A DNA stretch of 9,060 bases from Clostridiales bacterium (GCA_012511925.1 JAAZFD010000032.1:1-9060), one strand, 5' to 3'. Positions 1-6,752 are shown, counted from the first letter of the stretch. Program-made: numbers and translations. The notes: generated from the letters alone by a model not told the origin.

Positions 1-720
1 AAAGACGAGTATTTGAAACTAAAAGAGCTTGCCCTGCCGCTAAATGCCTACAAGTTAGAGTTTATGCAGAAGAAGTATGATTTTTCGAACACCGACGACC
101 GCCAAGCCTATGCAATAGAAGCCTGTGAGCTTGTAGGTTCGTTGCAGCCGGTAGAGCAGGAGCGCTATTTTAGGGTGATATCCGAAAAAACAGGCTTAAG
201 CTATGAAACCGTATGCGAGCAGGGCAAAAAGCAACCTAATACCCAAGAGAATACATTTGTTCATTTACGGAATAATAGTGAAAACGGTTTGTTTGGACAA
301 AATCAGCGTGATAAATGCGAGTATTTGCTTGCAACCTGCGCAGCTACTAATAAATCCGTTGCATCATGGGTGCATGAGCACGCAATAAACAGAATAAAGC
401 GTGATGATGTAAGAATGGTAGTAGGTGCAATCGTTGATAAATATAAAAGCGGTATTGGAGAGGTGAGTATAGCGGAGATTTTGAACGATTTAAGCGAAGA
501 AAGCGATGTTTCACAGCTTTTTGGAGCGTTTAGCACAAACGAAGTCGAGAAACCCAAGGAAACGGCAAGGGATTGTGTTCAAGCGATTAAAAGGCTCGAT
601 TTAGAAGAAGAGCTTTTTACACTTTCAGCAAAGCGGGATATGAAAGAGATTAGCTCTGAAGAATATGTAGCGCAATACAAGCTACTTATGGATGAGTTGA
701 AAAAAACTAAGGAACACTAA
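1..720 (+). CDS. dnaG: DNA primase DnaG, C-terminal part (gene enters from the left edge)
   Basis: The first 239 codons in frame 1 are open from base 1, so the gene starts outside the window. They end at TAA 718-720. DnaG makes RNA primers for lagging-strand replication and docks on the replicative helicase. What is visible is the region after the catalytic Toprim core: a stretch with ALPLNAYKLEFMQKKYD and IEACELVGSLQPVEQERYF typical of the end of the polymerase domain, then a helical C-terminal helicase-binding region containing EYLLATCAATNKS and IAEILNDLSEESDVSQLF, ending in a charged helix. Primase is recognised from these patterns and from rpoD lying 21 bp downstream, the usual macromolecular-synthesis arrangement in Firmicutes. 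The zinc-binding and Toprim motifs are not in the window, so the identity rests on the C-terminal pattern and the neighbour. Confidence 0.9.
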   Translation, partial: KDEYLKLKELALPLNAYKLEFMQKKYDFSNTDDRQAYAIEACELVGSLQPVEQERYFRVISEKTGLSYETVCEQGKKQPNTQENTFVHLRNNSENGLFGQNQRDKCEYLLATCAATNKSVASWVHEHAINRIKRDDVRMVVGAIVDKYKSGIGEVSIAEILNDLSEESDVSQLFGAFSTNEVEKPKETARDCVQAIKRLDLEEELFTLSAKRDMKEISSEEYVAQYKLLMDELKKTKEH

Positions 721-741
721 ACATTTGAAAGGGGAAAACGT

Positions 742-1839
742 ATGGAAGAGTTTTTGAGTTGCGAAGCGAGGGTCGGCCAGCTTATAGAGAGGGGCAAGCT
801 GACGCATTTTTTGACCTACAAAGAGGTTATGGACGCATTGGCTGAGTTCGATTTGGATTCGGAGCAGATGGACGACATCTATTTCCGTTTTAACATGAAC
901 AAAATCAATGTGGTAGATGAAAACCAGATACCGCAAGAGGACGAAGATGAAGAGGAAGAGGGCGAAGTCGAGAAAAAGGCATTAGTCGCCGAGCTTTCTT
1001 CCGTTAGCTTAGATGACCCTGTTCGTATGTACTTAAAAGAGATAGGCAAAGTGCCGCTTCTGACCGGCGATGAGGAAGTAATGATTGCAAAGCGCATGGA
1101 AGCAGGCGACGAGGACGCAAAAAACGAGTTAGCAGAAGCGAATTTACGCCTTGTAGTTTCGGTTGCAAAGCGTTTCGTAGGCAGAGGAATGTTGTTCCTT
1201 GATTTGATTCAAGAGGGCAATTTAGGGCTTATGAAGGCTGTCGAGAAGTTCGACTATACAAAGGGGCTCAAATTCTCAACCTACGCTACATGGTGGATAA
1301 GGCAAGCGATAACAAGGGCGATTGCAGACCAAGCACGAACCATACGAATTCCTGTTCACATGGTTGAAACGATTCAAAAGCAAGCGAGGGTTAAGCGTCA
1401 GCTATTGCAGGAGTTGGGTAGAGAGCCACGCCCTGAGGAAATAGCCGATGCCCTAAACTGCACAGTTGATAGAGTACGTGAGATTATGAAAATTTCGCAA
1501 GAGCCAGTTTCGTTGGAAACTCCCATAGGTGAGGAGGAGGATTCGAAGTTAGGCGATTTCATTCCCGACGAGAATGCGGTTGCGCCTGCTGATGTTGCGG
1601 CATTTGCTATGCTGAAAGACCAGCTAACCAATGTTTTAGACACTCTTACTGCAAGAGAGCAAAAGGTGCTGCGACTAAGGTTTGGACTTGACGACGGCAA
1701 GGCTCGCACCTTGGAAGAGGTGGGCAGGGAGTTTAATGTAACCCGTGAACGTATAAGGCAGATTGAGGCTAAGGCATTGAGAAAGCTGAGACATCCATCT
1801 CGCTCTAAAAAGTTGAAGGACTTCCTTGAAGATAAGTAA
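742..1839 (+). CDS. rpoD: Primary sigma factor RpoD (sigma-A/sigma-70)
   Basis: A 365-residue vegetative sigma factor that directs RNA polymerase to housekeeping promoters. The start is ATG 742, preceded by GAAAGGGG at 727-734. Residues 1-60 form a region 1.1-like helical domain, followed by a very acidic linker (about 66-77). Region 1.2 begins at [12 protein letters not shown] (91-102). Region 2 is unmistakable: [32 protein letters not shown] and the -10-recognition segment [17 protein letters not shown] (around 177-193). Region 3 contains [12 protein letters not shown]. Region 4 has [15 protein letters not shown] and the -35-binding helix-turn-helix [20 protein letters not shown] near the C-terminus. 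The length matches Firmicutes sigma-A (about 370). It is probably co-transcribed with dnaG and is closed by the terminator at 1851-1873. Confidence 0.98.
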   Translation: MEEFLSCEARVGQLIERGKLTHFLTYKEVMDALAEFDLDSEQMDDIYFRFNMNKINVVDENQIPQEDEDEEEEGEVEKKALVAELSSVSLDDPVRMYLKEIGKVPLLTGDEEVMIAKRMEAGDEDAKNELAEANLRLVVSVAKRFVGRGMLFLDLIQEGNLGLMKAVEKFDYTKGLKFSTYATWWIRQAITRAIADQARTIRIPVHMVETIQKQARVKRQLLQELGREPRPEEIADALNCTVDRVREIMKISQEPVSLETPIGEEEDSKLGDFIPDENAVAPADVAAFAMLKDQLTNVLDTLTAREQKVLRLRFGLDDGKARTLEEVGREFNVTRERIRQIEAKALRKLRHPSRSKKLKDFLEDK

Positions 1840-1850
1840 AATTTGGGCTT

Positions 1851-1873
1851 AAAAAGGGCGAAAGCCCTTTTTT
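1851..1873 (+). terminator. Rho-independent terminator after rpoD, probably bidirectional
   Basis: A GGGC/GCCC hairpin with a GAAA loop is flanked by AAAAA on the left and TTTTTT on the right, giving a 9-bp stem (1851-1859 with 1864-1872). It starts 11 bases after the rpoD stop. Because of the A-tract on the left arm, the same hairpin read on the minus strand is also followed by a T-run, so it could also stop transcripts coming from the convergent sortase gene. Confidence 0.92.
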
Positions 1874-1914
1874 AATGCAGAAGGCAAAATCAAGCACGAT
1901 TTTTACGTTAAATA

Positions 1915-2037
1915 TAATAATGTAGGGGAGGATTCAATTTCTCCCGTTATTTTAACTCAAATGAATGATTTGTACAGCATGCTGAATAATGTTTGGCATC
2001 AGCGGGCGAACACGCAGCGAAAGCCCCTACATTATTA
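1915..2037. mobile_element. MITE-like element with 14-bp terminal inverted repeats, no coding capacity
   Basis: TAATAATGTAGGGG at 1915-1928 is the exact reverse complement of CCCCTACATTATTA at 2024-2037, bounding a 123-bp segment. Inside the left end a sub-hairpin pairs GGGAG (1926-1930) with CTCCC (1941-1945). Inside the right end GGGC (2004-2007) can pair with GCCC (2023-2026). TTAA occurs just outside both ends (1908-1911 and 2040-2043), but at unequal distances of 3 and 2 bases, so a target duplication is possible rather than shown. There is no transposase here, and any mobilising enzyme would have to act in trans. The perfect terminal repeats in a non-coding gap support a small non-autonomous element. 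That it is repeated elsewhere in the genome is not testable from this window. Confidence 0.6.
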
Positions 2038-2131
2038 ACTTAAAAACTGAATGCAGAACGCTAAAAATAAGGGAGAACCCCTTTGTTCGCCCAATTTTCA
2101 ACCTCGTACGCTCGCCCGAAAATGTTCAGCC
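2038..2131. other. Non-coding stretch between the MITE-like element and the hairpin array
   Basis: No credible gene is seen. It holds a short hairpin, AAGGG (2069-2073) with CCCTT (2079-2083). It also holds GTTCGCCC (2085-2092), the exact reverse complement of GGGCGAAC at 2004-2011 inside the neighbouring element, so the repeat structure may extend past 2037. A related word, GCTCGCCCG, lies at 2110-2118. Open frames that cross this stretch have no ribosome binding site and no recognisable protein pattern. Confidence 0.5.
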
Positions 2132-2253
2132 ATTTCCTATCCGCAGAGCGCGGATTTTATTGGCTTTCCGCAGAAAGACTATTTCACCCATTCCGCAGGA
2201 ATGGATTTCATATTTTTACGCAGAAAAATATTTCACCGCCGTAGGCGATTTCA
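2132..2253 (-). repeat. Array of five small hairpins separated by a constant ATTTCA (TGAAAT) word
   Basis: Five hairpins follow one another: 2139-2155 (ATCCGC/GCGGAT), 2164-2177 (CTTTC/GAAAG), 2188-2204 (CCATTC/GAATGG), 2211-2230 (TATTTTT/AAAAATA) and 2237-2247 (CGCC/GGCG). Stem sequences are unrelated to one another, but each keeps its own pairing. The separators are nearly constant: ATTTCC 2132-2137, ATTTCA 2181-2186, ATTTCA 2205-2210, ATTTCA 2230-2235 and ATTTCA 2248-2253, with a degenerate one after the first hairpin. Four of the five hairpins share CGCAG at the loop or loop edge (CTGCG on the minus strand). The array starts 19 bases downstream of the stop codon of the minus-strand sortase gene, so it would lie in that mRNA's 3' untranslated region. 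The strand is assigned on that basis only. The function is unknown. Confidence 0.75.
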
Positions 2254-2272
2254 TTGGGAGCGACAGCGACCC

Positions 2273-4198
2273 TTATCCGATTCTCCTCAAGAATATATAC
2301 AACCTCGCTTGATTCGTTTGGTCTGAATAATGATAATCGCCGCAGGTATAAAGCGTTAAAAATGTATCGTCAGGCGTTACCTCAACCCCTAATTTAATTT
2401 CCGAACGGTTTACTTGCGTGTCAATCCATTCTTGAACCTCTGTATCGCTCCAGTTCCTCATACGTGAGATATTGTACTTCAATGTGGTATCTACCTCATG
2501 CCTGCCAGTTTCATAAAGCGCAAAGATTTCCCACTCCATATAATCGTGATAAACAGTAGTGCCGATTATTCTGTTTTTATAAACCAGCAAGTCCTTAGAA
2601 TTTTCCTGCAAGGAGTGCAGCATGTGGAACATCAAACCATTTACCCTGCCATTATGCCCTGCAACAACATTGTTTTTTTGAAAGCTCTCATATATTGGAT
2701 AAATCGAGCCAAGCTCGGACTTCCTATTATCTATCGTGTAAAAATTATAGTGAAAATCGGGACCATACAGCAGGGGAAAATCAATATTCGTGTTATTTAT
2801 CATAATCCAGCCCACTACATCTGGATTTTTTGCATACGCTTCGGCAATCTTTTGCTCGTATGGGTCAAAATTGTATTGACGAATTGTTTCCGAACCTGTT
2901 GTATGCGATGCAATAGCCAAAATATGCTCTTCACTCAACTCCCCGTTTCCAGAAACATAATGCAATGTATCGGCGGCATATAGCCTTATATCGGTTAGCC
3001 TTTCAACACCCGAAACATGCTTGCTTAACAACAAAAAGTCGGGGTTTGAGATGAATCCATCTCCGTTTATATCGCCATAAATAACGATTTTACCAAGCAG
3101 TTTTGTGCCGTTATACACCTCTGCCCCTGTGAAAACTACTCCCTCACTTAGCTCAACACCCTCTTTTTTGAGTGCAACCTCCTTGCCAAGCGTTTCAGAC
3201 AGCATAATTTTTGCGTCATCTACAATAGTTCCTGCCGCAAAGCCTGTAAAATAGCCCTTTGAATTCAAGGTAGGTCGCAAGCGCCAGTTGACTGTTGTGC
3301 CTTGATAATCATCTTTGTTTCCAAAAACCTCAACGCTTCCATTGTTTTTTAGCAAAGCAATATTGTTTTTACCAATCGCTATATTGCTAATTGTTTTGGA
3401 TTTTGATTTATATGTATCGGGAACGCATACAAGCGTATTTTCTTCTGTAACTCCTGCCAACACTTCGCCGTAAGCAACAATAGATTGCAAGTTTTCGCTT
3501 ATTGCGTATTCCTCGTTATCAACAATTACTCTGCCATTCTCCAATAACAATGCAATTACGCTTTCGCTTGCGGCAATCTCCTTTATCTTTTCGGAAGTAA
3601 GTGGAATATCCCTTTCCTTTCCTAAATGAATTATTCCATTATCTTCTTTTAATAATATCGTTGTGTTTCCAAATGCATAGATTTTTGTGATTCCATACAC
3701 TTCTTCGGTATCGCATTGACCGGTGGAATTATCGCCATAAGCCAAAACATGACCAACACTTGTTAGCCCAACTATATGATTCTCACCCAAAGCCACAGAA
3801 ATCAAGTTGCTCCACTCCAACGCAGGCGCAAAGAAAGCCGCCTTTTCGCCTGTAAGCTGTAGCTTGCCATCGGTAGTTATGCCTGCCAAAGTAGAATCAT
3901 TTGAAGCTATTGCTATGCAGTGCTTCCAATCCCTTGTGTTGAAATTTTCGCCCACAACCCTGCCAGTAGTAACAACCTCACCGCTATACAAAAGCCCTGC
4001 CGTAAAGGTTTCACCCACAGCAAGCATACCGTAATTTTTAGGTTGTGATAACTGAATTGTAGGAAGTGGTGTAGGAGATGGCGTTGCATCAATATCTATA
4101 ATCGTGTTGCCGTTGTTGCATGCAACGCAGGATATAAGCATTATGCCAATCAGCAAAAGTATAATTATTTTTATCAATCTATCTTTGATGTTACTCAC
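2273..4198 (-). CDS. Secreted lipoprotein with RCC1-like repeats, dockerin-like module and class B sortase domain
   Basis: The predicted protein has 641 residues. Residues 1-24 form a lipoprotein signal (hydrophobic run, then LISC with Cys24 as lipidation site), followed by a Pro/Thr linker (ATPSPTPLPT). Residues about 55-300 carry RCC1-type propeller repeats, for example ISVALGENHIVGLTSVGHVLAYGDN and ISNIAIGKNNIALLKNNGSVEVFG as read in pieces. A cohesin/dockerin-associated segment precedes the calcium-loop motif DINGDGFISNPD (from residue 376), with a degenerate second loop near 410-420. Residues about 445-641 are a sortase B-type domain: VVGWIMINNTNIDFPLLYG, catalytic His515 in AGHN, Cys619 in LTLYTC and Arg632 in QARLYIFLRR. 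Sortases are transpeptidases that attach or join surface proteins, and all three catalytic residues are present. Known sortases are usually anchored by a transmembrane helix and rarely carry such a large N-terminal part, so the architecture is unusual. The gene has its own promoter (4225-4253). Substrate unknown. Confidence 0.88.
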   Translation of the reverse strand: MSNIKDRLIKIIILLLIGIMLISCVACNNGNTIIDIDATPSPTPLPTIQLSQPKNYGMLAVGETFTAGLLYSGEVVTTGRVVGENFNTRDWKHCIAIASNDSTLAGITTDGKLQLTGEKAAFFAPALEWSNLISVALGENHIVGLTSVGHVLAYGDNSTGQCDTEEVYGITKIYAFGNTTILLKEDNGIIHLGKERDIPLTSEKIKEIAASESVIALLLENGRVIVDNEEYAISENLQSIVAYGEVLAGVTEENTLVCVPDTYKSKSKTISNIAIGKNNIALLKNNGSVEVFGNKDDYQGTTVNWRLRPTLNSKGYFTGFAAGTIVDDAKIMLSETLGKEVALKKEGVELSEGVVFTGAEVYNGTKLLGKIVIYGDINGDGFISNPDFLLLSKHVSGVERLTDIRLYAADTLHYVSGNGELSEEHILAIASHTTGSETIRQYNFDPYEQKIAEAYAKNPDVVGWIMINNTNIDFPLLYGPDFHYNFYTIDNRKSELGSIYPIYESFQKNNVVAGHNGRVNGLMFHMLHSLQENSKDLLVYKNRIIGTTVYHDYMEWEIFALYETGRHEVDTTLKYNISRMRNWSDTEVQEWIDTQVNRSEIKLGVEVTPDDTFLTLYTCGDYHYSDQTNQARLYIFLRRIG

Positions 4199-4201
4199 CT
4201 C
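4195..4201 (-). promoter_or_regulatory. Shine-Dalgarno-like GAGGTGA that overlaps the GTG start of the sortase fusion
   Basis: The best ribosome-binding word upstream of the sortase gene, GAGGTGA, includes the annotated GTG start (4196-4198) instead of lying 5-10 bases before it. An in-frame TAA lies a short way upstream, so no earlier start exists. The next conventional in-frame start is TTG at codon 8, about 18 bases downstream of the motif. At the normal spacing (5 bases) stands an in-frame ATC (codon 4), a very rare start codon. The true start is therefore uncertain by a few residues. All options keep the lipoprotein signal. Confidence 0.45.
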
Positions 4202-4224
4202 AATACCAAAAAATTTATACGAAC

Positions 4225-4253
4225 ATTATATAGTATAATTAGATGCTTTTCAA
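4225..4253 (-). promoter_or_regulatory. Consensus sigma-A promoter for the sortase fusion gene
   Basis: On the minus strand TTGAAA (4253-4248) and a perfect TATAAT (4230-4225) are separated by exactly 17 bases. The -35 starts two bases after the TAG stop of the upstream spoIIE gene. Transcription would start near 4218, leaving a leader of about 20 bases before the GTG. This makes the sortase gene independent of spoIIE and probably expressed vegetatively. Confidence 0.82.
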
Positions 4254-4255
4254 GC

Positions 4256-6004
4256 CTATTTGCTTACAACCATAACCGCAATACTCATATCGTCAACCAC
4301 GCCGCCATTCATAACGGCTTCGAGTATAGATTCTGCATTTTTCTGAACATCATGAGATAAGCCAATGGATTCCAGCACAGTTCCCGCCAAACTCGCCCCC
4401 AACGAATCCGAAATACCGTCCGTCATCATTATGATATTGTCGCCCTCTCTTAGCTTTAGATTGCTTATATGCGGCTTTGCTTCGTCAACTATTCCGATAG
4501 GCAGAGATTCGCTAAATATTGCAAATATTTCTCCTTTTCTTACAATGAAACTGGGAGGCGCACCCAACTTTATTATTGTTGCGGTGCAGTTAGCTGTGTC
4601 AAAAACCAAAGTATCTATGGTTGCGTATATTTCTTCGTTGCCCGAATCGATTAACAGCTTGTTTGCACATTCCAAAGCCTGCATAGGCTCAAAGCCAGCT
4701 TGAATCAAATCAAATATCGTATTAACCGCAAGCTCGCTTTCCTTTCGTGCGACAGAACCCGTACCCATGCCATCGCTTAAAAGCACCATTTGGCTTGTGT
4801 CATAGCTTAGCGTGCCTATGCAATCGCCTGTGGATATTCCGCTATGCTTAGAAGCGGATGCTGTTCCAATTACTAACTTGTAATTTTTTGGAGGCTCAAC
4901 TGGCTCTTCAATCGTAAAGTTCGTCAGTTTGTCAAAGGCATTGCATACAGCTACCAACTGCCCCGAAATCTGCTTTTGTGTGCCTTGCTCCTTAGCCAAA
5001 GAGCGCAGCACTCGCACTACGGTTGCAATTCCGTCTATTCTTGCGGAAATCTTTTCATCAACTATGTGCTTCATCTCATAAGCGGTGGAATATGCAGAAA
5101 TAATTCTTAAAGACTTATTGGAAATCAGCACAAAGGGAACAACTCCGATAATTATATCTACCACACTAAAGCTATCTATTATTGCCGCTCCGAAAACATA
5201 CATAGTAGCAATAAACACGAAAGCGGCAACGAATTTATTTGATGAATACAGCATAGAGCCCAAAAGCGCAGATACCGCCAAGGGCAGAATTACATTCATG
5301 TTCCCACAGGATAAAGCAAGCGCAAGCCCACAGGATATTGCCGCACAAAGCCCCATAACTCCGCAGGTGTAGGATGCAATCAAAGAAACACAAATCGCCA
5401 TAATCGCTGCCAACGAAACATAAGGTAGCCGTATCCCTGAAAACCCTAATACCAAGGATGAAAAGAAAATGCAGAGCGAAATCATCTCATTGTTTGATAG
5501 CATACGCTTTCGCTTTTTCGCAATAGTAAGAATAGTAAAGGCATTATGCATATTTACCGCAATCAAAAGCGATATTCCGGCGTTTAGAAGCCCCAACAGG
5601 CACGAAACCACTGTTGAGAAAGAAAAAACTATCACGCATATAAGGTTTGCGGCTGCAAGTATCAGTAGCTTGTCCCTTGATTTTATGTTTTGCGCTCCCT
5701 GCCAAAATGTCCAAATCGACAAGAAAAGCAGTATTATTAGCAAAGCGAAAAAGCCGGATATGTTTCTGAAAATCAAAGCACCTAAAAGTCCGAAAAGCAT
5801 CGAAATAGTTACTGTTTTTTGATTCTTAGAGTACAGCCACACAGCTATAAAGGCAGATGCACCCAATGGAGAATATGAAGCAGGTAAAAAATTCAAATAT
5901 GAACAGGTAAAGCTCGCCATAATAAAGCACATAGCAGACAAAGCCCAAGTATTAGCCCCAGCCCTTACTACATACGATTTAATTTTTCTAACAGCAGCTT
6001 CCAT
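4256..6004 (-). CDS. spoIIE: Stage II sporulation protein E (SpoIIE), short form: membrane PP2C-type phosphatase
   Basis: SpoIIE is a membrane-bound serine phosphatase that dephosphorylates the anti-anti-sigma factor SpoIIAA and so activates sigma-F in the forespore. This protein has 582 residues. Residues about 15-305 are a block of roughly eight to ten hydrophobic segments. A helical linker (about 305-385) follows, then a PPM/PP2C domain with the metal-binding aspartates in STGDCIG (Asp394), LLSDGMGTG (Asp411), MMTDGISD (Asp529) and VVDDMSI (571-572), plus the SpoIIE-like segments NEEIYATIDTL and APPSFIVRKGE and LPIGIV. B. subtilis SpoIIE is about 827 residues, so most of the central regulatory/oligomerisation region is absent, although the frame is uninterrupted. 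The start is ATG 6004-6002 with GAGGG four to eight bases upstream. It is divergent from cotJA, and a Spo0A box lies about 100 bases upstream, as expected for a Spo0A-controlled spoIIE. Confidence 0.92.
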   Translation of the reverse strand: MEAAVRKIKSYVVRAGANTWALSAMCFIMASFTCSYLNFLPASYSPLGASAFIAVWLYSKNQKTVTISMLFGLLGALIFRNISGFFALLIILLFLSIWTFWQGAQNIKSRDKLLILAAANLICVIVFSFSTVVSCLLGLLNAGISLLIAVNMHNAFTILTIAKKRKRMLSNNEMISLCIFFSSLVLGFSGIRLPYVSLAAIMAICVSLIASYTCGVMGLCAAISCGLALALSCGNMNVILPLAVSALLGSMLYSSNKFVAAFVFIATMYVFGAAIIDSFSVVDIIIGVVPFVLISNKSLRIISAYSTAYEMKHIVDEKISARIDGIATVVRVLRSLAKEQGTQKQISGQLVAVCNAFDKLTNFTIEEPVEPPKNYKLVIGTASASKHSGISTGDCIGTLSYDTSQMVLLSDGMGTGSVARKESELAVNTIFDLIQAGFEPMQALECANKLLIDSGNEEIYATIDTLVFDTANCTATIIKLGAPPSFIVRKGEIFAIFSESLPIGIVDEAKPHISNLKLREGDNIIMMTDGISDSLGASLAGTVLESIGLSHDVQKNAESILEAVMNGGVVDDMSIAVMVVSK

Positions 6005-6105
6005 GTTCCCTCATTCAAAGTGATATGCATATAATAAGTAATCAACAGGGCGAAAATTGTTAGTTTACACCTAAAAAATATGCAAATAAATAGCGTAAAA
6101 AATTT

Positions 6106-6112
6106 TTCGACA
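6106..6112 (-). promoter_or_regulatory. Spo0A box (TGTCGAA) upstream of spoIIE
   Basis: On the minus strand the sequence reads TGTCGAAAAA, an exact match to the core 0A box TGNCGAA with the A-rich flank often seen. It is 102-108 bases upstream of the spoIIE ATG. In Bacillus, spoIIE is a direct Spo0A target read by sigma-A polymerase, so position and orientation fit activation. I could not settle the matching promoter hexamers: TATTAT (6036-6031) is a possible -10 without a good -35, as is common for Spo0A-activated promoters. The 70-base gap between them is longer than usual. Confidence 0.68.
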
Positions 6113-6121
6113 CGATAACAA

Positions 6122-6150
6122 ACAAATCCAATTATTTCTGCATACGATAT
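6122..6150 (+). promoter_or_regulatory. Mother-cell sigma-K/sigma-E-like promoter for the cotJ operon
   Basis: CATACGATAT at 6141-6150 fits the sigma-K -10 pattern CATANNNTA and is also close to the sigma-E -10 CATACAAT. An AC dinucleotide at 6122-6123, 17 bases upstream, fits the minimal sigma-K -35 element. No strong sigma-E -35 is seen, but the two regulons overlap. cotJABC in B. subtilis is sigma-E dependent. Start of transcription would be near 6156, giving a leader of about 45 bases. Confidence 0.58.
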
Positions 6151-6153
6151 ACA

Positions 6154-6171
6154 AGAACGTTTTAGCGTTCT
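6154..6171 (+). other. Small stem-loop in the cotJ leader
   Basis: AGAACG (6154-6159) pairs exactly with CGTTCT (6166-6171) across a six-base loop. It sits between the predicted sporulation promoter and the AGGAGGA ribosome binding site (6184-6190). There is no T-run, so it is not a terminator. It could stabilise the 5' end of the transcript or be an operator palindrome. No role can be assigned. Confidence 0.45.
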
Positions 6172-6201
6172 AAATAATTTTATAGGAGGAGCATTTTAGA
6201 G

Positions 6202-6486
6202 ATGGATTGCACAACAAGAAACAATGCATTTCGGAATGGCTGTCAGAACTACTGTGTCGATACGATATGTTGTCTTGACAGCCCGGGCGAGTCTATGGAC
6301 CCCATGATGGTTTACGGAACAATTCCAGCAGGTAAGGTATGCGAAAAGTATGACGGCACAGGCTATGACGGCTGTATGTTGGCTAACGCATATTTTGCAA
6401 AGCAGGAATATAGGGCAGGGTTAACGCCTGACAAGGCACTGTGCAATGGCACGTATTTTCCTGAGCTTGTAAGGCTTTGGAAGTAG
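6202..6486 (+). CDS. cotJA: Spore coat-associated protein CotJA
   Basis: A 94-residue protein of the CotJA family, a small inner-coat component made in the mother cell and thought to work with CotJB and CotJC. The family signature is in the C-terminal third: MLANAYFAKQEYRAGLTPDKAL followed by CNGTYFPELVRLW, read in pieces, matching the usual A-YV-Q-Y--F-P--AL--GT-FPEL pattern. The N-terminal half is unusually cysteine-rich (eight Cys in residues 1-60, including VDTICC), which could give disulfide cross-linking in the coat. The start ATG 6202 follows AGGAGGA (6184-6190) by 11 bases. Its TAG stop (6484-6486) overlaps the ribosome binding site of cotJB, so the genes are translationally close-packed. 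Confidence 0.85.
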   Translation: MDCTTRNNAFRNGCQNYCVDTICCLDSPGESMDPMMVYGTIPAGKVCEKYDGTGYDGCMLANAYFAKQEYRAGLTPDKALCNGTYFPELVRLWK

Positions 6487-6494
6487 GAGGTAGT

Positions 6495-6752
6495 ATGGAC
6501 TGTTCATGTGAATATTCTAAGGAAAATCTATTGAGAAAGATTTCTGAAATCCAGTTCGTATGTGTAGAGCTAAACCTCTACATAGATACACATCCGGAGG
6601 ACGAGGTAGCAAAGGAAGACTATGCTTGCTACGCCAGTGAACTTAACGAGCTAATAAATAGGTACGAAGAAATTTACGACCCATTACTTGGGTTTGGGCT
6701 GTCGGTTCCTGATTCAGGCTGTTGGGTACGCTCAGCTTGGCCTTGGGAATAA
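6495..6752 (+). CDS. cotJB: Spore coat peptide assembly protein CotJB
   Basis: An 85-residue CotJB-family protein. Family marks are LLRKISEIQFVCVELNLYID, then THPEDEVAKEDY, a helix ending RYEEIYDPLLGFG, and the C-terminal WPWE. I start it at ATG 6495, four bases after AGGAGG (6485-6490), because the upstream in-frame TTG at 6477 lies inside cotJA without a ribosome binding site. It is second in the operon, 8 bases after the cotJA stop and 20 bases before cotJC. The extra cysteines near the N-terminus (MDCSC) echo the cysteine-rich CotJA. Its molecular role in coat assembly is not known in detail. Confidence 0.88.
   Translation: MDCSCEYSKENLLRKISEIQFVCVELNLYIDTHPEDEVAKEDYACYASELNELINRYEEIYDPLLGFGLSVPDSGCWVRSAWPWE

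Noticed and set aside
1853..2038. A 61-codon open stretch after rpoD that reads like a gene remnant
   Set aside because: It starts inside the terminator, ends in the terminal repeat, has no start or ribosome binding site, and I recognise no protein in it.
2132..2253. CRISPR array
   Set aside because: The constant parts are only about six bases, the variable parts are self-complementary, and the unit length is far too short.
1989..2326. Two plus-strand open frames of 107 and 91 codons
   Set aside because: They run through the MITE-like end and the hairpin array, have no ribosome binding site, and their sequence is explained by the repeats.
2498..2983. Plus-strand 161-codon open frame
   Set aside because: It is entirely antisense to the sortase domain of the 2273-4198 gene and has no protein-like pattern or ribosome binding site.
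6064..6092. Plus-strand sigma-A promoter TTTACA-N17-TAAATA upstream of cotJ
   Set aside because: The -10 is poor in an AT-rich stretch, and the downstream CATANNNTA motif fits a coat operon better.
6477..6494. TTG at 6477 as the start of cotJB
   Set aside because: It lies inside cotJA without a ribosome binding site, whereas ATG 6495 follows AGGAGG directly.
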